Shown here: positions 14,435 through 26,097 of the stretch, one piece after another
How the letters are laid out: each line of letters starts with the position of its first letter
Position numbering within the stretch: the first letter of the stretch is position 1
Source of the DNA: Rotaria socialis
Taxonomy: Eukaryota > Rotifera > Eurotatoria > Philodinida > Philodinidae
Length of the DNA stretch: 64,000 bases
Reading direction: 5' to 3'
NCBI GenBank assembly: GCA_905331475.1
Contig: CAJNYU010000497.1
Coordinates: 565,440 to 629,439, forward strand
Made by a program: the position numbers and the translations under genes
Notes under the pieces: generated by a model
The model's input: the letters and a program-made list of their open reading frames with translations, nothing else
What the model was told of the DNA's origin: nothing
The model's database searches: none

Positions 14435-16536
14435 GGAGATGCGAAATGATATTTATTGAAGTGCTTCTTTTATAATTTCTTGTTCGTCGGTATAAATCGT
14501 TTTGTAAAAGCCTATAAAGCATATTACATAAGAGTTATGGTCGTTGATATATCAAGTACTTCGTATGTCAATATGACTGAACACGCAGAATTACGGGGAG
14601 AAACTATCCAATGAATGGCTTCTATTTCTCTCTTATGGATTGTTTGATTAATATGAACATTTTTTTTAAATAACAGAATCAATTTATAATCTGAAGAGCA
14701 TATTTTTAAACTAATCATTCAATCTTTGCGAAACTTGCAGCATAGTCTTTTTGATATCTATTAAAGAAGCATCATTTACCGTTGAAATTGTTTGAATACT
14801 ATTATGAAAAGATTTTTTTATTTTTCAATGAATACATAATTATATTATTGACAATTTTTCATAGGGCTATCCACTTTTAACTGTAACAGAAGAACAAATT
14901 AATAAAACTCGTGTCATTAAAATAAAACAACAACGTTTTATTGCTGATGGTAGTGCTGATGATGAAAATCTTCAATGGAAAATTCCCGTTACTGTTTTCA
15001 CAAAATCAAATCCGAAACAAATTGCTCAACAAATATTGCTGGAAAAACCTGAAACAACAATTACATTAGATAACATTCTTGAAGATGATTGGATTAAATT
15101 CAATTATAATTCCATTGGTCTTTATCGTGTTAAATATGAATTTGACACATTGGCACGCCTCAATGAAGCAATATCTAGCAAAACAATAAGTCCACAAGAT
15201 CGTCTTATGATTCAAAATGATGTTGCTGCTTTATGCAATGCTGGACATCAATCGTTTGTTGATTATCTTAAATTATTACCATCATATACAGATGAAGATA
15301 ATTTCACTGTATGGAAATCGATTGGTAAGAGAAAGAAAAAAACTGACTCGTCTCTTGTTCGTGTTCGTTGAGAAAGTGATTCATTGTTTTCATATAATGA
15401 CATGTTACTGTATTGATGTTTTTGATTTATCAAAGAAAAAACGTGCTCGACCTTTTGATTTTGATAATTTCAAGAGATCGAACATGTCAGAAAAATGAGG
15501 AACATCATCTGTAATGTTTTCATACCTACAATAGGAGCCTTTGCTTTGCACCAATGTCGTTCTTTCTTTTTAATCATGAACTTTCATTTTAGCATCAAAT
15601 ATTGGTGATTTAACATCATTACTTGAATATACAAATTATTTTGGAGAATTTAAAAAGTATCGTTTAAATTTATTTTCATCAATACAAAAGAAACTTGGTT
15701 GGGACGCTGATCAAAATGAAAATCCACTTTCAGCTATGTTACGCCCAATGATATTAAGTATTGTTGGTAAATCTGGCGATCAAGATGTAATCGACGAAGC
15801 TAAAAAACGTTTTGAACGCCATATTGCTGGAGATTTAATTGATCCTAACATTCGTGGTGCTGTTTATGTTATTGTTGCACGTTATGGAGATGAAAGTACA
15901 CAAGAAGCTCTTCGTAAAGTAATGAAAATAATCATCAAAAGGACAAGACTTTTTAATGCTTGTTTTATTTAATTAGCTATATTTTGCAGCTGATATGACT
16001 GAAGAAAAAGTTCGATTACTTCGTTCAATGGGCCAATCAATTAAACCAGAAATAATTGAAAATACATTGAAATTTGTATTCGAAGGCGTACGTTGCACAA
16101 TCTCTAATGTTTCTAATTTGTATATTTTTTATGTTTTTAGGATAATGTTCGAATGCAAGATTCAATATCAGGCATTGTTGGTTGTACATCAAGTTGTGAT
16201 GGTCGAGATTTAGTTTGGAAATTTTTACAAAAGAATTGGAAATCACTTGTTGAACGTTTTGGTGACAAGAGCAATTTCCTTATTGCTTTTGTTGAAGTAA
16301 ATATTTCTATTTCTATTTTTATTTTATTTAATCTAATTGTACGTTTAATTTAGTATGGTTTGTCAGATTTTGCGGACGAAAAAACGGCAAGTGAAATAAA
16401 ATCATTCTTTGAATCAATGAATACACCTCTTGTTGCACGTCCAGTCAAGAAAGCACTTGAAACAATTCATATGCGTTCTGAAGTACTTAAACGTGATTCA
16501 AAAGCCATTGAAGAATATTTAAAAAAGCAACAGTAA
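12088..16536 (+). CDS. NPEPPS: Puromycin-sensitive aminopeptidase (M1 family)
   Basis: A cytosolic zinc aminopeptidase that trims peptides released by the proteasome. Seventeen exons join in frame to 874 aa: 12088-12228, 12292-12373, 12424-12497, 12543-12671, 12721-12828, 12893-13093, 13148-13245, 13316-13334, 13390-13512, 13594-13618, 13676-13831, 13889-14121, 14865-15324, 15593-15918, 15977-16087, 16141-16296, 16354-16536. The length matches the short cytosolic human form. Landmarks are [33 protein letters not shown], the GAMENWG exopeptidase motif split over a 19-bp micro-exon, and zinc motif [11 protein letters not shown] followed by WLNEGFATW. The ERAP1-like C-terminal helical half is complete and ends EEYLKKQQ. 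There is no signal peptide, which fits the cytosol. The 743-bp intron at 14122-14864 holds a TA run (about 14400-14430) and no recognisable gene. Confidence 0.96.
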
Positions 16537-18542
16537 TTATATTATATTCAATATCAACTAGTTAACCAAAGCGACATAGAAAAAAAGCAAGAACATCTTC
16601 GATTCAATTATTCTCCTTTTTTTCTCTTCACTTTTTTTCTATTGTGAACGCTTTCATTTACTCCTTATTCTTCTTTAAAGTTAATGTCATGTTCGGATAA
16701 CAATAAAGCCTAGGGAAGGAATTCAATAGACGAGAAAAACAAAGATAACATGGCTTTTTGTCTTCTCATCAATATTCATCAATACTAAGAATATGCATTG
16801 ATGAAATGAATTCTATTTACAAAAGAGAAAAACAATATTTTATGGATAATCTATAATTGCAACTGAAAAGGAAACGAAACTAGTATTGGATAAAAGCATT
16901 CTCACATGACTAAAGATTATTTCATAAAATTATCTTCAATTCTAGAGAAAATAATCATTTTCTTCTCTTTGTTCGCATAGCTAATCGTACTGATTTGTTA
17001 ATAATCATCATGTTATGTATGCAGAAAAAAACATCTACCAGAACAGTAAAATACGAAATAATTGTTTCTATCACTGAAAAAAGAATAGTATATGATGAGC
17101 TAAATCATTACCAATTCCATGATATATGTTTATTTATTACACAACGAATTGCTTCTTATATTATTCTGTAAAGATGAATAAAGGTGAACGCAGTTTTTTT
17201 TAACTCTGATAGGATTAAAATATTCAATGATAAACATTATTTTTAAATTTTGATGAGTTTAAGGTTTCTTCATTATTTTATTTACTCAATAAGTTTTCAT
17301 ATTATTTATTTTCAAAAATTCTCTTGATTTTTTATTTTAGTACCATCAACTAAATTGCTAAATTGAATATCTAGGCCATGATTTACTGATTTCAGAGTAA
17401 TTAATGCATCATCATAGACGAAAATATGATGGGAACAACATAAAACTTGTTACGAAGATAACTATCCATTTGAGGTTTCGATGGAATTACATGATTCATC
17501 ATGATATATCCCTCAAGTGTGATTCATACTATTGTGTTAGACAATTATTAAATATTAACTGAAAAAATTACGAAACTCAACTTCAAGAAAAGTTGATTAA
17601 ATATTGTCTAATATGATACTCTTGTTTTTACACTGCATAGTAGTTCTCTCTCTAGTATTTAATATATTCTATCGATTAGGAAATAAATGCAGTGTACATG
17701 GAGTTTCATTATCATAATCATCAAATGATAAATACCATGCGCATGAGTATTTAAAATTCAAAATGTAATCAACTGAGGATTTTTATGTAGTCTAGTAAAT
17801 TCAAAAAATTATTCTGCATCAATGAGCCTAAAATGAAAATGAGTCTTCACATTGTTTGTTGGCATTGATAAAGAACTGGACATAAATTTGTTATGAAGAC
17901 AACTTGTTTTGACATCTGTGATCGAATCCAAGTAATTAGAAACTCGTGATATTTCTCGCTATATGTATCTGTATCAGATAAGATCTTGAAAGTTAATTCA
18001 TACCGCAATGTGTTCTTAGACATTGCTACCTTTCATAATGTTGCAATAAATCATGTTGACGTGATTCTAGCCGGAAACTGAGTGAAATCAAGAGAAAAAG
18101 AATTCTTACAAAAACGTCTATAAATGCTTACATCAATCTTCATCTATTTCTCGTTTAGTAATCACGGTGATTGGATGTAGAAAATAACAACGTCTTTTAT
18201 ATTTTTTACATATACTTATAATTCTATTCGAATCGAATGACATTGTGTAGTTTGCAGTAGAGATTAAGGTAAAAATAAAATAAAAAGGGCACTTATGAAA
18301 GTAAACGAGTACGAAGAAAGATTCATTAAGTCATTGCTGGAACTTGATCGTATAATGTGAAATAGTTGCTGCGCAATTTTACTCATTAATTTATAATATT
18401 TTTTCAGTTCACATGCATATTTAAAGCATATTATTCGTGTTCAAATTACAAATTTAGAAGCAGAAATAAGAAACAGTACGTCATAATAATAGTAGAGCAT
18501 ATGAAATGCGTAATTCTAATAAAAAACCGTCGATGATTATTG
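16537..18542. other. Intergenic, no gene seen
   Basis: AT-rich 3' flank of the aminopeptidase gene. Stops are frequent in all frames, and no splice-bounded exon or RNA gene was recognised. Confidence 0.55.
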
Positions 18543-18550
18543 ATTACACT
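18543..18550. repeat. 8-bp target-site duplication, left copy (ATTACACT)
   Basis: ATTACACT sits directly before the left terminal inverted repeat and recurs exactly at 19134-19141 directly after the right one. Confidence 0.85.
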
Positions 18551-19133
18551 CAGTGTTTCTAACAGCAGGTATACGCAGCAGGAGCAAAATGTCCGGAACA
18601 CCTGCTGTTTTCGAAGTACACTCTGCTTACACGTTGCTCAGAAAACAAACATGTAAGGTTTACACTTTGAAAAAGAAGATAACACTTTGATTTTAGATCA
18701 CGAAAACGCATTTCGCTAAATCTTTGTATGCTTGGACGGAATAAAATTACTGTCATCGTCATCATCACTTGCTGTATCAACAGATTCACATTATGAGGTC
18801 GAAATTCTATGTAAAAATGTATTTATTAATTCATCAAAAACCGTACATGCTATGAATGAAAAGTATTCAACTAAATGTGATAATATTGAATAAAAAATAG
18901 CAACCCCTAGTAATGCTCTTGTTTGGTTGTTTATAATCTATGTGACTTTCTTTCTCTATGAAACAGATAAAAAAATGAATTTTTCTTATTATATTTCTAG
19001 ATTATCTGAACTCTTTTCGTTTATTTACACTTTGATGCACTTTGTTGATAAAATCAAAGGGTGAAGAGACACGTTTTTCACATAAGCAAAATGTACAAAA
19101 ACATTTTATTTCAGATTTCTATTAGAAACACTG
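18551..19133. mobile_element. hAT-type non-autonomous DNA transposon (MITE)
   Basis: A 583-bp element begins CAGTGTTTCTAACAG and ends with the inverted complement TTAGAAACACTG. The terminal inverted repeats match perfectly over 12 bp and 14 of 15 overall. It is flanked by perfect 8-bp direct repeats ATTACACT. A CAGTG-type terminus with an 8-bp duplication is the hallmark of the hAT superfamily. The body has no credible transposase: a 76-codon minus-strand frame at 18559-18789 has no hAT or BED-finger motif. It is therefore probably mobilised in trans. The intact duplication and termini argue for fairly recent insertion. Confidence 0.82.
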
Positions 19134-19141
19134 ATTACACT
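19134..19141. repeat. 8-bp target-site duplication, right copy (ATTACACT)
   Basis: Exact copy of 18543-18550, immediately after the right terminal repeat of the MITE. Confidence 0.85.
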
Positions 19142-19575
19142 GAGTGTCTATATTAGTCAATAAGTAAATGCATGTTTCATTTATCCATGAAGTTGTTTTT
19201 TAATGAAATTATTTTTGACATTTACATTTATCTTTAAATATTAAGCACTACTACTGCTAATGTTAACAACCCGAACTAGACGATTCGATTAAAATGACCT
19301 GTATACTCATAGAGAAGTAATTAGAATAAATAATGAATGGTGAAAACGTGATTGTGCATATATGCATACTAGTGTAGTTTTCACGACTAGTTGAGTGCGA
19401 CATCTAGGAGCACATGGTGAAAAATTCATCAATTCAAATATCCAATCCAAATGCATTCGTTTCCATATCTTGCAAGAAGTTTTTGTTTTCCTCTATTTCT
19501 AATGTTTAGTTATGTTCAATGTGCTATTTTTAACTAAAATTTCTTTCGAATAGTGAATAGTATTTAAGTAAAGAC

Positions 19576-20787
19576 ATGGCGGAAAATCTGACTTTTTTCA
19601 TTCCATATCATACTGGATATGCTCATGCAGAATTAGTTCATTCATTTGCATCCTACACGGATGTTCACCTTTTTATCTATAAATGGAATCCAGCATATGA
19701 ACGCGTTAAACAATATTTCTCGCATGTTAAACAAATTCATATTCATGACTTTAGTATTGATAATATTATATCTCAATTAATAGAAGAAAAACATCGAAAA
19801 GTTGTCGTTCTTTTAACAGCATCAACAAATTATTTATTTGGACAATTACAATTACGTCTATTTCGTCTAATTCAACAATATAGTCCATCACTTATTGATG
19901 TTTATCCTGTTGGACATTGCATGTATGGATGTCAAAGTTGTGCTTATGCATATACACATTGTTTACCAATAACATTTACAAACTATATTCAAACTAAAGA
20001 GAAAAAATTATCTTTCGAAAAAGATTTTGAAATTCTTATTTGTCCAAGTTATTCGTTTACGAATGCTCCATTTAGTCTTTTATCTAATTCTGATATCATT
20101 GAATATATGTTAAAATTAGATTATTCTCATGCCATTAAATTACATCCATTAGCATATGAATGTAAAGATAATGAAAAACATCCGTTTTTATCTTTAATTG
20201 ATATAGAAAAAAAACATGTTGAAAAATTATTTCAATCTAAAAATGTTATACTAAATGAACAGACATCAACATTAAAATTAATTGAACATGCTCGTGTTAT
20301 TATATGTGATTCAAATTCATCCATACCATTTGAAACGCTTTATTTTCACGATAATAAATTTATATTTGTTTATGAAACAATAGAAGAAAGTGATGAACAA
20401 GATGATCGACAAGACTATTTTCATAAATTTCATACTGTTGAAGAATTGAAATGTTTGATTGAAAATTATTTCAATCATCAACTTGAATGTAAAACAGAAA
20501 ATAGCCATGATTTCTTTTTAGAAAAATACGACGAACCTAATGGAAATGAAATTGAACAATTAGCTCAAATACGTCAATGGATAAAAACTGATGAAGAAAA
20601 TGATGAAAAAGAATCTTTTGATTTAGATTCAATTAAAGCAGCCGTTTATGATGAATTCAAATCGATCTCCACACCTATGGCTTTATATACACTAGGTGAT
20701 CATACGATGTCGGAAATAGCTCAAATTTATTTTAGCGATGAAAATAGTTTATTTGATGCTATGCAAGATAATGCTAACGAACTTTGA
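19576..20787 (+). CDS. CDP-glycerol glycerophosphotransferase-like (TagB/TagF-type) protein, intronless
   Basis: A single uninterrupted frame of 403 codons. The second half carries features of the CDP-glycerol:polyglycerophosphate glycerophosphotransferase fold, a GT-B-like family that builds teichoic acids and capsules in bacteria. These are AIKLHPLAYE (about residues 186-195), resembling the KxHP motif, and VIICDSNSSIPFETLYF (241-257), resembling the D-x-SS-x-x-x-E nucleotide-binding segment, with a following hydrophobic strand (KFIFVY). The N-terminal half has alternating strands and helices (VVVLLTAS, 77-84), a cysteine cluster (C115, C119, C122) and no signal peptide. The acidic C-terminal 70 residues were not recognised. 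Lack of introns among intron-rich neighbours and a bacterial-type family suggest horizontal transfer followed by adaptation to AT-rich host codon use (inference). The acceptor substrate is unknown. It ends 53 bp before the WDR44 start, so co-transcription is plausible. Confidence 0.68.
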   Translation: MAENLTFFIPYHTGYAHAELVHSFASYTDVHLFIYKWNPAYERVKQYFSHVKQIHIHDFSIDNIISQLIEEKHRKVVVLLTASTNYLFGQLQLRLFRLIQQYSPSLIDVYPVGHCMYGCQSCAYAYTHCLPITFTNYIQTKEKKLSFEKDFEILICPSYSFTNAPFSLLSNSDIIEYMLKLDYSHAIKLHPLAYECKDNEKHPFLSLIDIEKKHVEKLFQSKNVILNEQTSTLKLIEHARVIICDSNSSIPFETLYFHDNKFIFVYETIEESDEQDDRQDYFHKFHTVEELKCLIENYFNHQLECKTENSHDFFLEKYDEPNGNEIEQLAQIRQWIKTDEENDEKESFDLDSIKAAVYDEFKSISTPMALYTLGDHTMSEIAQIYFSDENSLFDAMQDNANEL

Positions 20788-20840
20788 GATTGGTTCTTGT
20801 TTTTTTTTTGTTGTGGTTTCTTTTTAGATGGTTAATATAG
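20788..20840 (+). promoter_or_regulatory. Very short intergenic spacer with polypyrimidine tract and splice acceptors
   Basis: Only 53 bp separate the TGA of the upstream gene from the WDR44 ATG. The spacer is T-rich, has a polypyrimidine tract ending TTCTTTTTAG (AG at 20826-20827), and a second AG (20839-20840) directly abutting the ATG. This arrangement is typical of trans-splice acceptors between genes in spliced-leader operons. An out-of-frame ATG at 20828 would be removed if the second AG is used. Confidence 0.5.
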
Positions 20841-23800
20841 ATGGCATCATCCAGTGAAAATGATGACACTAGTTCAACCGATGATAATGAAGATCTAGTC
20901 TTTTATGATGCTAATAGTAGTTGGACTAACGTTGAAGTAAACCCGTAAGTAGGAATTTGAATTAATCCATTGTTTGAACCAGAATTCTTTTTTGATGACT
21001 GTTATCAATAACAATAGAATAGAATGGGAATCATTTACTATCAATAATCCGATTTAGAGCAAATGAGATTTGAAAACTAGATGAAACAACAGTAGTCAGT
21101 ATTGCTAATAAAGTCTTTTTGGTGACTACATTAATTGTTTCAAATAAAATTTTCATATCTACAGATTTGTATTATTAGTGATAATAGATATTAATCAGAA
21201 CACTGAGAATTTTAGATTTGTCTTTCAAATTGTTTTTTATGATGAGAAATTTCCAGCTATCTTTAAAATTTAGTTCATTTGATTATGAAATAATTTTCAT
21301 ATCGTTTTCAACATGATAAATATCCTGATGCGAAATTCCTTGATCTGTTTTTTTTTGTCGACATGCGTTATTATTATCTAAGAACATTCAGGTAGAATTA
21401 ATATTATTAAAGATTCGCGTGACTGTTTCATACGAACGTGTTTTGCAAGTTCGATATTACTTCCTGGCTGTTCTTACAACAGGCCTAAAGTTATACGATG
21501 GCACAATATATGTTTCCTAACTATTTATTCTACGCTAGATAGATGTGAGTGGGAATCCGATATAATTTCTGGGTCTCATGCTCAAATTCTTTTAAATTTC
21601 TTCTAGTATTACAGATATCTTCTATATATACATTTTTGAAATTAAATCCTATTTTTCGAGATCAAAAAAAGATGGTTCGTAGATCAATATGAGTTCGATT
21701 CAAATAGAAAGAATGTATTCTTATCAAAATTTCACAATTTAATGGAATGGATTTGATTATGCATCTATCTCATAATCTTTGATATTGGCCTACTATTTTC
21801 TGTTGGACTAGAGTAAAAATACAAGTTAATTTTCTTTTGTCAACACACTCCATATAAAACTTTGGTAGCGTTCACAATGAATGTCATGTATGGCACTCAA
21901 TGAATTGTATATATCCCCATGAGATGTATTAATTTTTAATTTAACAACATTTATGCATACTTTTGAAACAAAATCGATTTAATCAAACTAGAAATGTTCA
22001 TTTTCCTGCCCTGAAATATATTTTTGTTTATATTGTTTTCTCGTTAGAAGTTTAGACGGTTTCCTGAAACAGCTCTCCTCTTTTATTTCCAATTAGTTAT
22101 GTACGGACTAATTTAATTTCTAAAAATGGACAATTGCAATAGTAATATTTTCCTAAATGAACATATGACTTATTCATGTGTTGAAAGAAAAAGCAGCAAA
22201 TATTGAAAAGTAGAATATCATAAATAAATATAAACATTTATATTTCTCTTTTTTTTTTAATTATAGACCTTTTCCATCAGATTCAAGGTGGGCATTACTA
22301 TCAAAAAATGACCCACCGAAAAAATCTGTATGTTTTAACCAAAAAAAGAGCGATTGAATTCTATAAAAATCATTTTATTGTTATAAATTTTTTATTAGGA
22401 ACAGTTTTGTACAATTACATTAACTGAAAGTCAATTAAATGACATAGCAAGAAGAGATAAACTTCAACGACTGCGTGCTCAAGAAGATCATGTTAATCGA
22501 AATAATGAAAATCCAATAGTTACCATAATTTCATCTCCTATCGAGTCAAATTCTATATTATCATCAACAACACTGTCATCTATTCAATCAAATCAAATAG
22601 AAGAACAGCAATCCATTAATGAAAATGAATCATCAGGGTCAGATCTTCTTAAAGACCATATTGATAGTGATCATGTTCGTCGACAAAAAATGGTTTGTAA
22701 TCTAAAAATAATACATATATCATACTTAGAGAATTAATGTTTCGGGATAGATTTAAAAAAAGTATTTTATAGATAAATCTAGTGAAATCTATATTAATAT
22801 TTCGTCAACACTATATCAATGATGGTTGAATTAACAACATGAACTATCGATAGTTTGTTTATAAAAGATGTTTAAAGTATTATGCTAAACTATATCTTAT
22901 TATAGTTTTGCATAATAAGAAAAAAAATAAATCCTCTTACTTCTAGTGTAGTTTTAGATTCTGATAGAATTAAATCGTCGAGTTCAATTATTATTATGCT
23001 TTCTTTTTCATATAGGTTTCATTATTATCTGTAACAAAACAAACTCTAATCAACTCATCCCCGATAGCACAGTCGTATCAACAGCAACGTTCATTACCAT
23101 ATCCAACATTACCTGTGGCTACATCAACTCGTAACGGTGATGGGTATTTTTCAAGACTAACAAATTTATCTGCTATTAGTGAACCAAATATTGTTGATTT
23201 AAGCCTCGTTGATTGTATGAAAAAAATTGGTGAATTCTCATCAAATCATCAAAAATTCAATGAAAATCAACGACTTCGAAAATCAGTACTACACAATCTT
23301 GATAATGGTAAATACATTACATTAAGTGACGCCAATCCAATGACACAAACAATATTGGAACGTGTTCATGGTAGTAATAGTATGATAACATTACGTCAGA
23401 ATTCGATATTAAATAATAATAATATTCGACAAAATCCATCCGATAGTAATAGTTTAAATGGCACAAATAATTTAGAAACAAGTATTCCACGTCAAAGACA
23501 TAAATCTAATGGTGACGAAGATGATGATAATGAGTCAACATCATCAGAATCTTCAAGTACAAAATCAAGTCATACAATAGCTATTTCACTATCATCATCC
23601 CCAATAAATAAATCATCAGCAGCGGCTTTACGTGTAGCAACATCATTATTTCATGATGGTAAACGACAGTTATCGAGATTAGTTAATCGAAGTTTTCTAC
23701 GGAAAAACGGAAAAAAATTTCTTCATGGACACAATGATGTTGTTGACATGGATGAAGAAGAAGAGGATGGTGAAAGATTGTTAATTAATGATGGTTCAAA

Positions 23801-26097
23801 TGGTGATCTTAAATATAAATCATCAAGAAATTTAAAAGAACAACCACAATTTGATAAAACACAATTATTACAAACAATTGTTAATGCTCACAATGGACCT
23901 ATTTGGTGTATGAAGTAAGAAGAAGAAAAAACAAAGTTTCATTGTTTTGATTCTTTTTTGTTTTTTCTTTTTTCATTAAATATAGATTTTCACCTGATGG
24001 TCAACTTCTTGCAACCGGTGGTCAAGATAGTTTACTTAAAGTTTGGGTACTTAAATCAGCACAACCTCATTTCGATGATTTTTCACGTATGACAGCAGAT
24101 CCGTCGAAGCAACAAAATGAAATTTTAACAAGAAGATTTCATGAATTTCATCAAACAATATCATCTGAATCAATAACACCTACAATTAATTCAAAACTTG
24201 GCCTGAACGAAATGCAAGCTCCACTTTATCCACGGCCGTTTTGTCAACTTATTGGTCATCAAGCCCCTGTACTTGATGTTGCTTGGTCAAAATCTTTATT
24301 TCTTCTTTCATCATCCATGGATAAAACTGTTCGATTGTGGCATTTAAGTCGACTTGAATGTTTATGTTTTTTTCGTCACGTTGATTTTGTCTCAGCCATT
24401 GCATTTCATCCACGCGATGATCGATATTTTGTATCAGCAAGTTTAGATGGGTAAGTTAATCAAGTAAATTTTTATTTTTTTCTATTTATCCTATTATAAA
24501 TTTCTTAGTAAATTTATTTGATCGAAATTATCATTCTAATAGTAGATTTTAGTAACTGAGCTGCAATTAACTTTTCATTGCTATATGCTGTAATACTTTC
24601 AGAGATATTGCCTCTGTTTTTTTATTATGTAAATAACATAATATATAATCTTTGACAACTTTTTTTTATGATACATAAAATTATTCACCATAATAATAAC
24701 ATCAAAATGTATGCTATTTTTTTTAATAAAAAATCTATGCTAATATTTGAATGTAGAGATGATTTTTTTGAATGTAAATGGCAGGAAACAAAATGCTTTC
24801 TACTGTATTTGATCGATTTTAAATTAATACAAATGCTTTGCTAAGACTGACCGCTAACAATGTGATCATTATATTCATCAGCAAATAGAAATATTGTTAT
24901 TTTTTATAGGCATGTTCGCCTATGGAATATTCCCGATAAACGTGTTGTTTATTGGACTTTGATTCCTGCTCAAGCATCATCACAAATAAGTGCCGCTCAA
25001 GCAAATTTAATTACAGCTGTTAATTTTTGCGATGATGGTCGTAAAGTAATTGTTGGAACATTCGATGGTCGATTTTTACTCTATACCGATTCATTACAAT
25101 ATGACGTTAGTATTTATTTGATTTTTATCAATTCGATCATTTATTTTTATTCATAATATCTTGTGTTTTTGTTAATAGACTGTAATGAATATTGGTGATA
25201 AACATGGTAGTAGAAATCATCGATCGAGAAAAAAACGTCGAAAACCATATAAAATTACTGGTATTGAATCCATGAATTCAAACAGTTCAAAGGTACGATA
25301 GATCATATAAATATAAGAAATATAAATTCATTTGATGTTGTCTAGGTTTTAATCACATCCAATGATTCTCGAATACGTTTATATGATATTCGAACAAAAG
25401 AGATTGAACTTAAATATCGTGGCTATTCAAATCAGTCAAGTCAAATTCGAGCATCATTTAGTCATGATGATAGATATATAATAAGGTATAGGCTTCATGA
25501 AAATCTACTTTTTGAATTGTTCTTATTTTTATTTTTTTTTGAATCTGTTTAGTGGAAGTGAAGATAGTTGGTTTTATATATGGAGAACTGAGCCAAGTAG
25601 TATAATGAATTCTAATGGCAGTAGTACAACTGATGCTAAATTAACAAGAAAGCAACGACGTCATTTTGATCGTGTCTTTGAACGTATTCGAGGTAATTTA
25701 TATAGATGAGGAGGTTCTATATGAGAATAAAAAAATTTATGTTCGTTTTTCGTGATTTTCAGTTCATAATACTATGGTAACATCTGCAATATTTGCACCG
25801 AATCCGAATTCAATTATGGATCATCTTTATTCATCAAATTTACCATTAACCAGTGATAGTTTATCTCAAACAAATCGTTCTAATAATTCTAATAATCTAC
25901 CACGTTCTGCGTCGACAACAATATCTACAGCAACACCCATTGTTAACAGTAGTCGAGCACGTTTTATCTGCGTACATGCAGCATCAAGTCCGCTAGAAAT
26001 ATCTACTACAACGAATAATAATGGACCTATTTATGTTATGGTTACTGCTGATTCAAAAGGACAACTGAAGTTACTAGTCAATCGATTTCATCGCTAA
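20841..26097 (+). CDS. WDR44: WD-repeat protein 44-like (Rab11-binding WD40 protein)
   Basis: WDR44 (Rabphilin-11) binds active Rab11 and acts in endosome recycling. Ten exons (20841-20944, 22267-22327, 22399-22692, 23016-23914, 23986-24450, 24910-25105, 25179-25292, 25346-25485, 25553-25692, 25763-26097) give 915 aa in frame; human WDR44 is about 913. The N-terminal half is low-complexity and Ser/Asn-rich with an acidic run (MDEEEEDG). WD repeats begin at AHNGPIWCMKFSPDG. Highly conserved segments are LLSSSMDKTVRLWHLSR, IAFHPRDDRYFVSASLDG, LITAVNFCDDGRK, VLITSNDSRIRLYDIR, SSQIRASFSHDDRYIISGSE and HNTMVTSAIFAPNP. Intron 1 (20945-22266, 1.3 kb) is unusually long for this window; neither it nor intron 5 (24451-24909) holds a recognisable gene. 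Confidence 0.93.

Noticed and set aside
18559-18789. Possible transposase remnant inside the hAT MITE (76 codons, minus)
   Set aside because: No BED finger, dimerisation motif or catalytic residues; it is best read as chance coding in a non-autonomous element.
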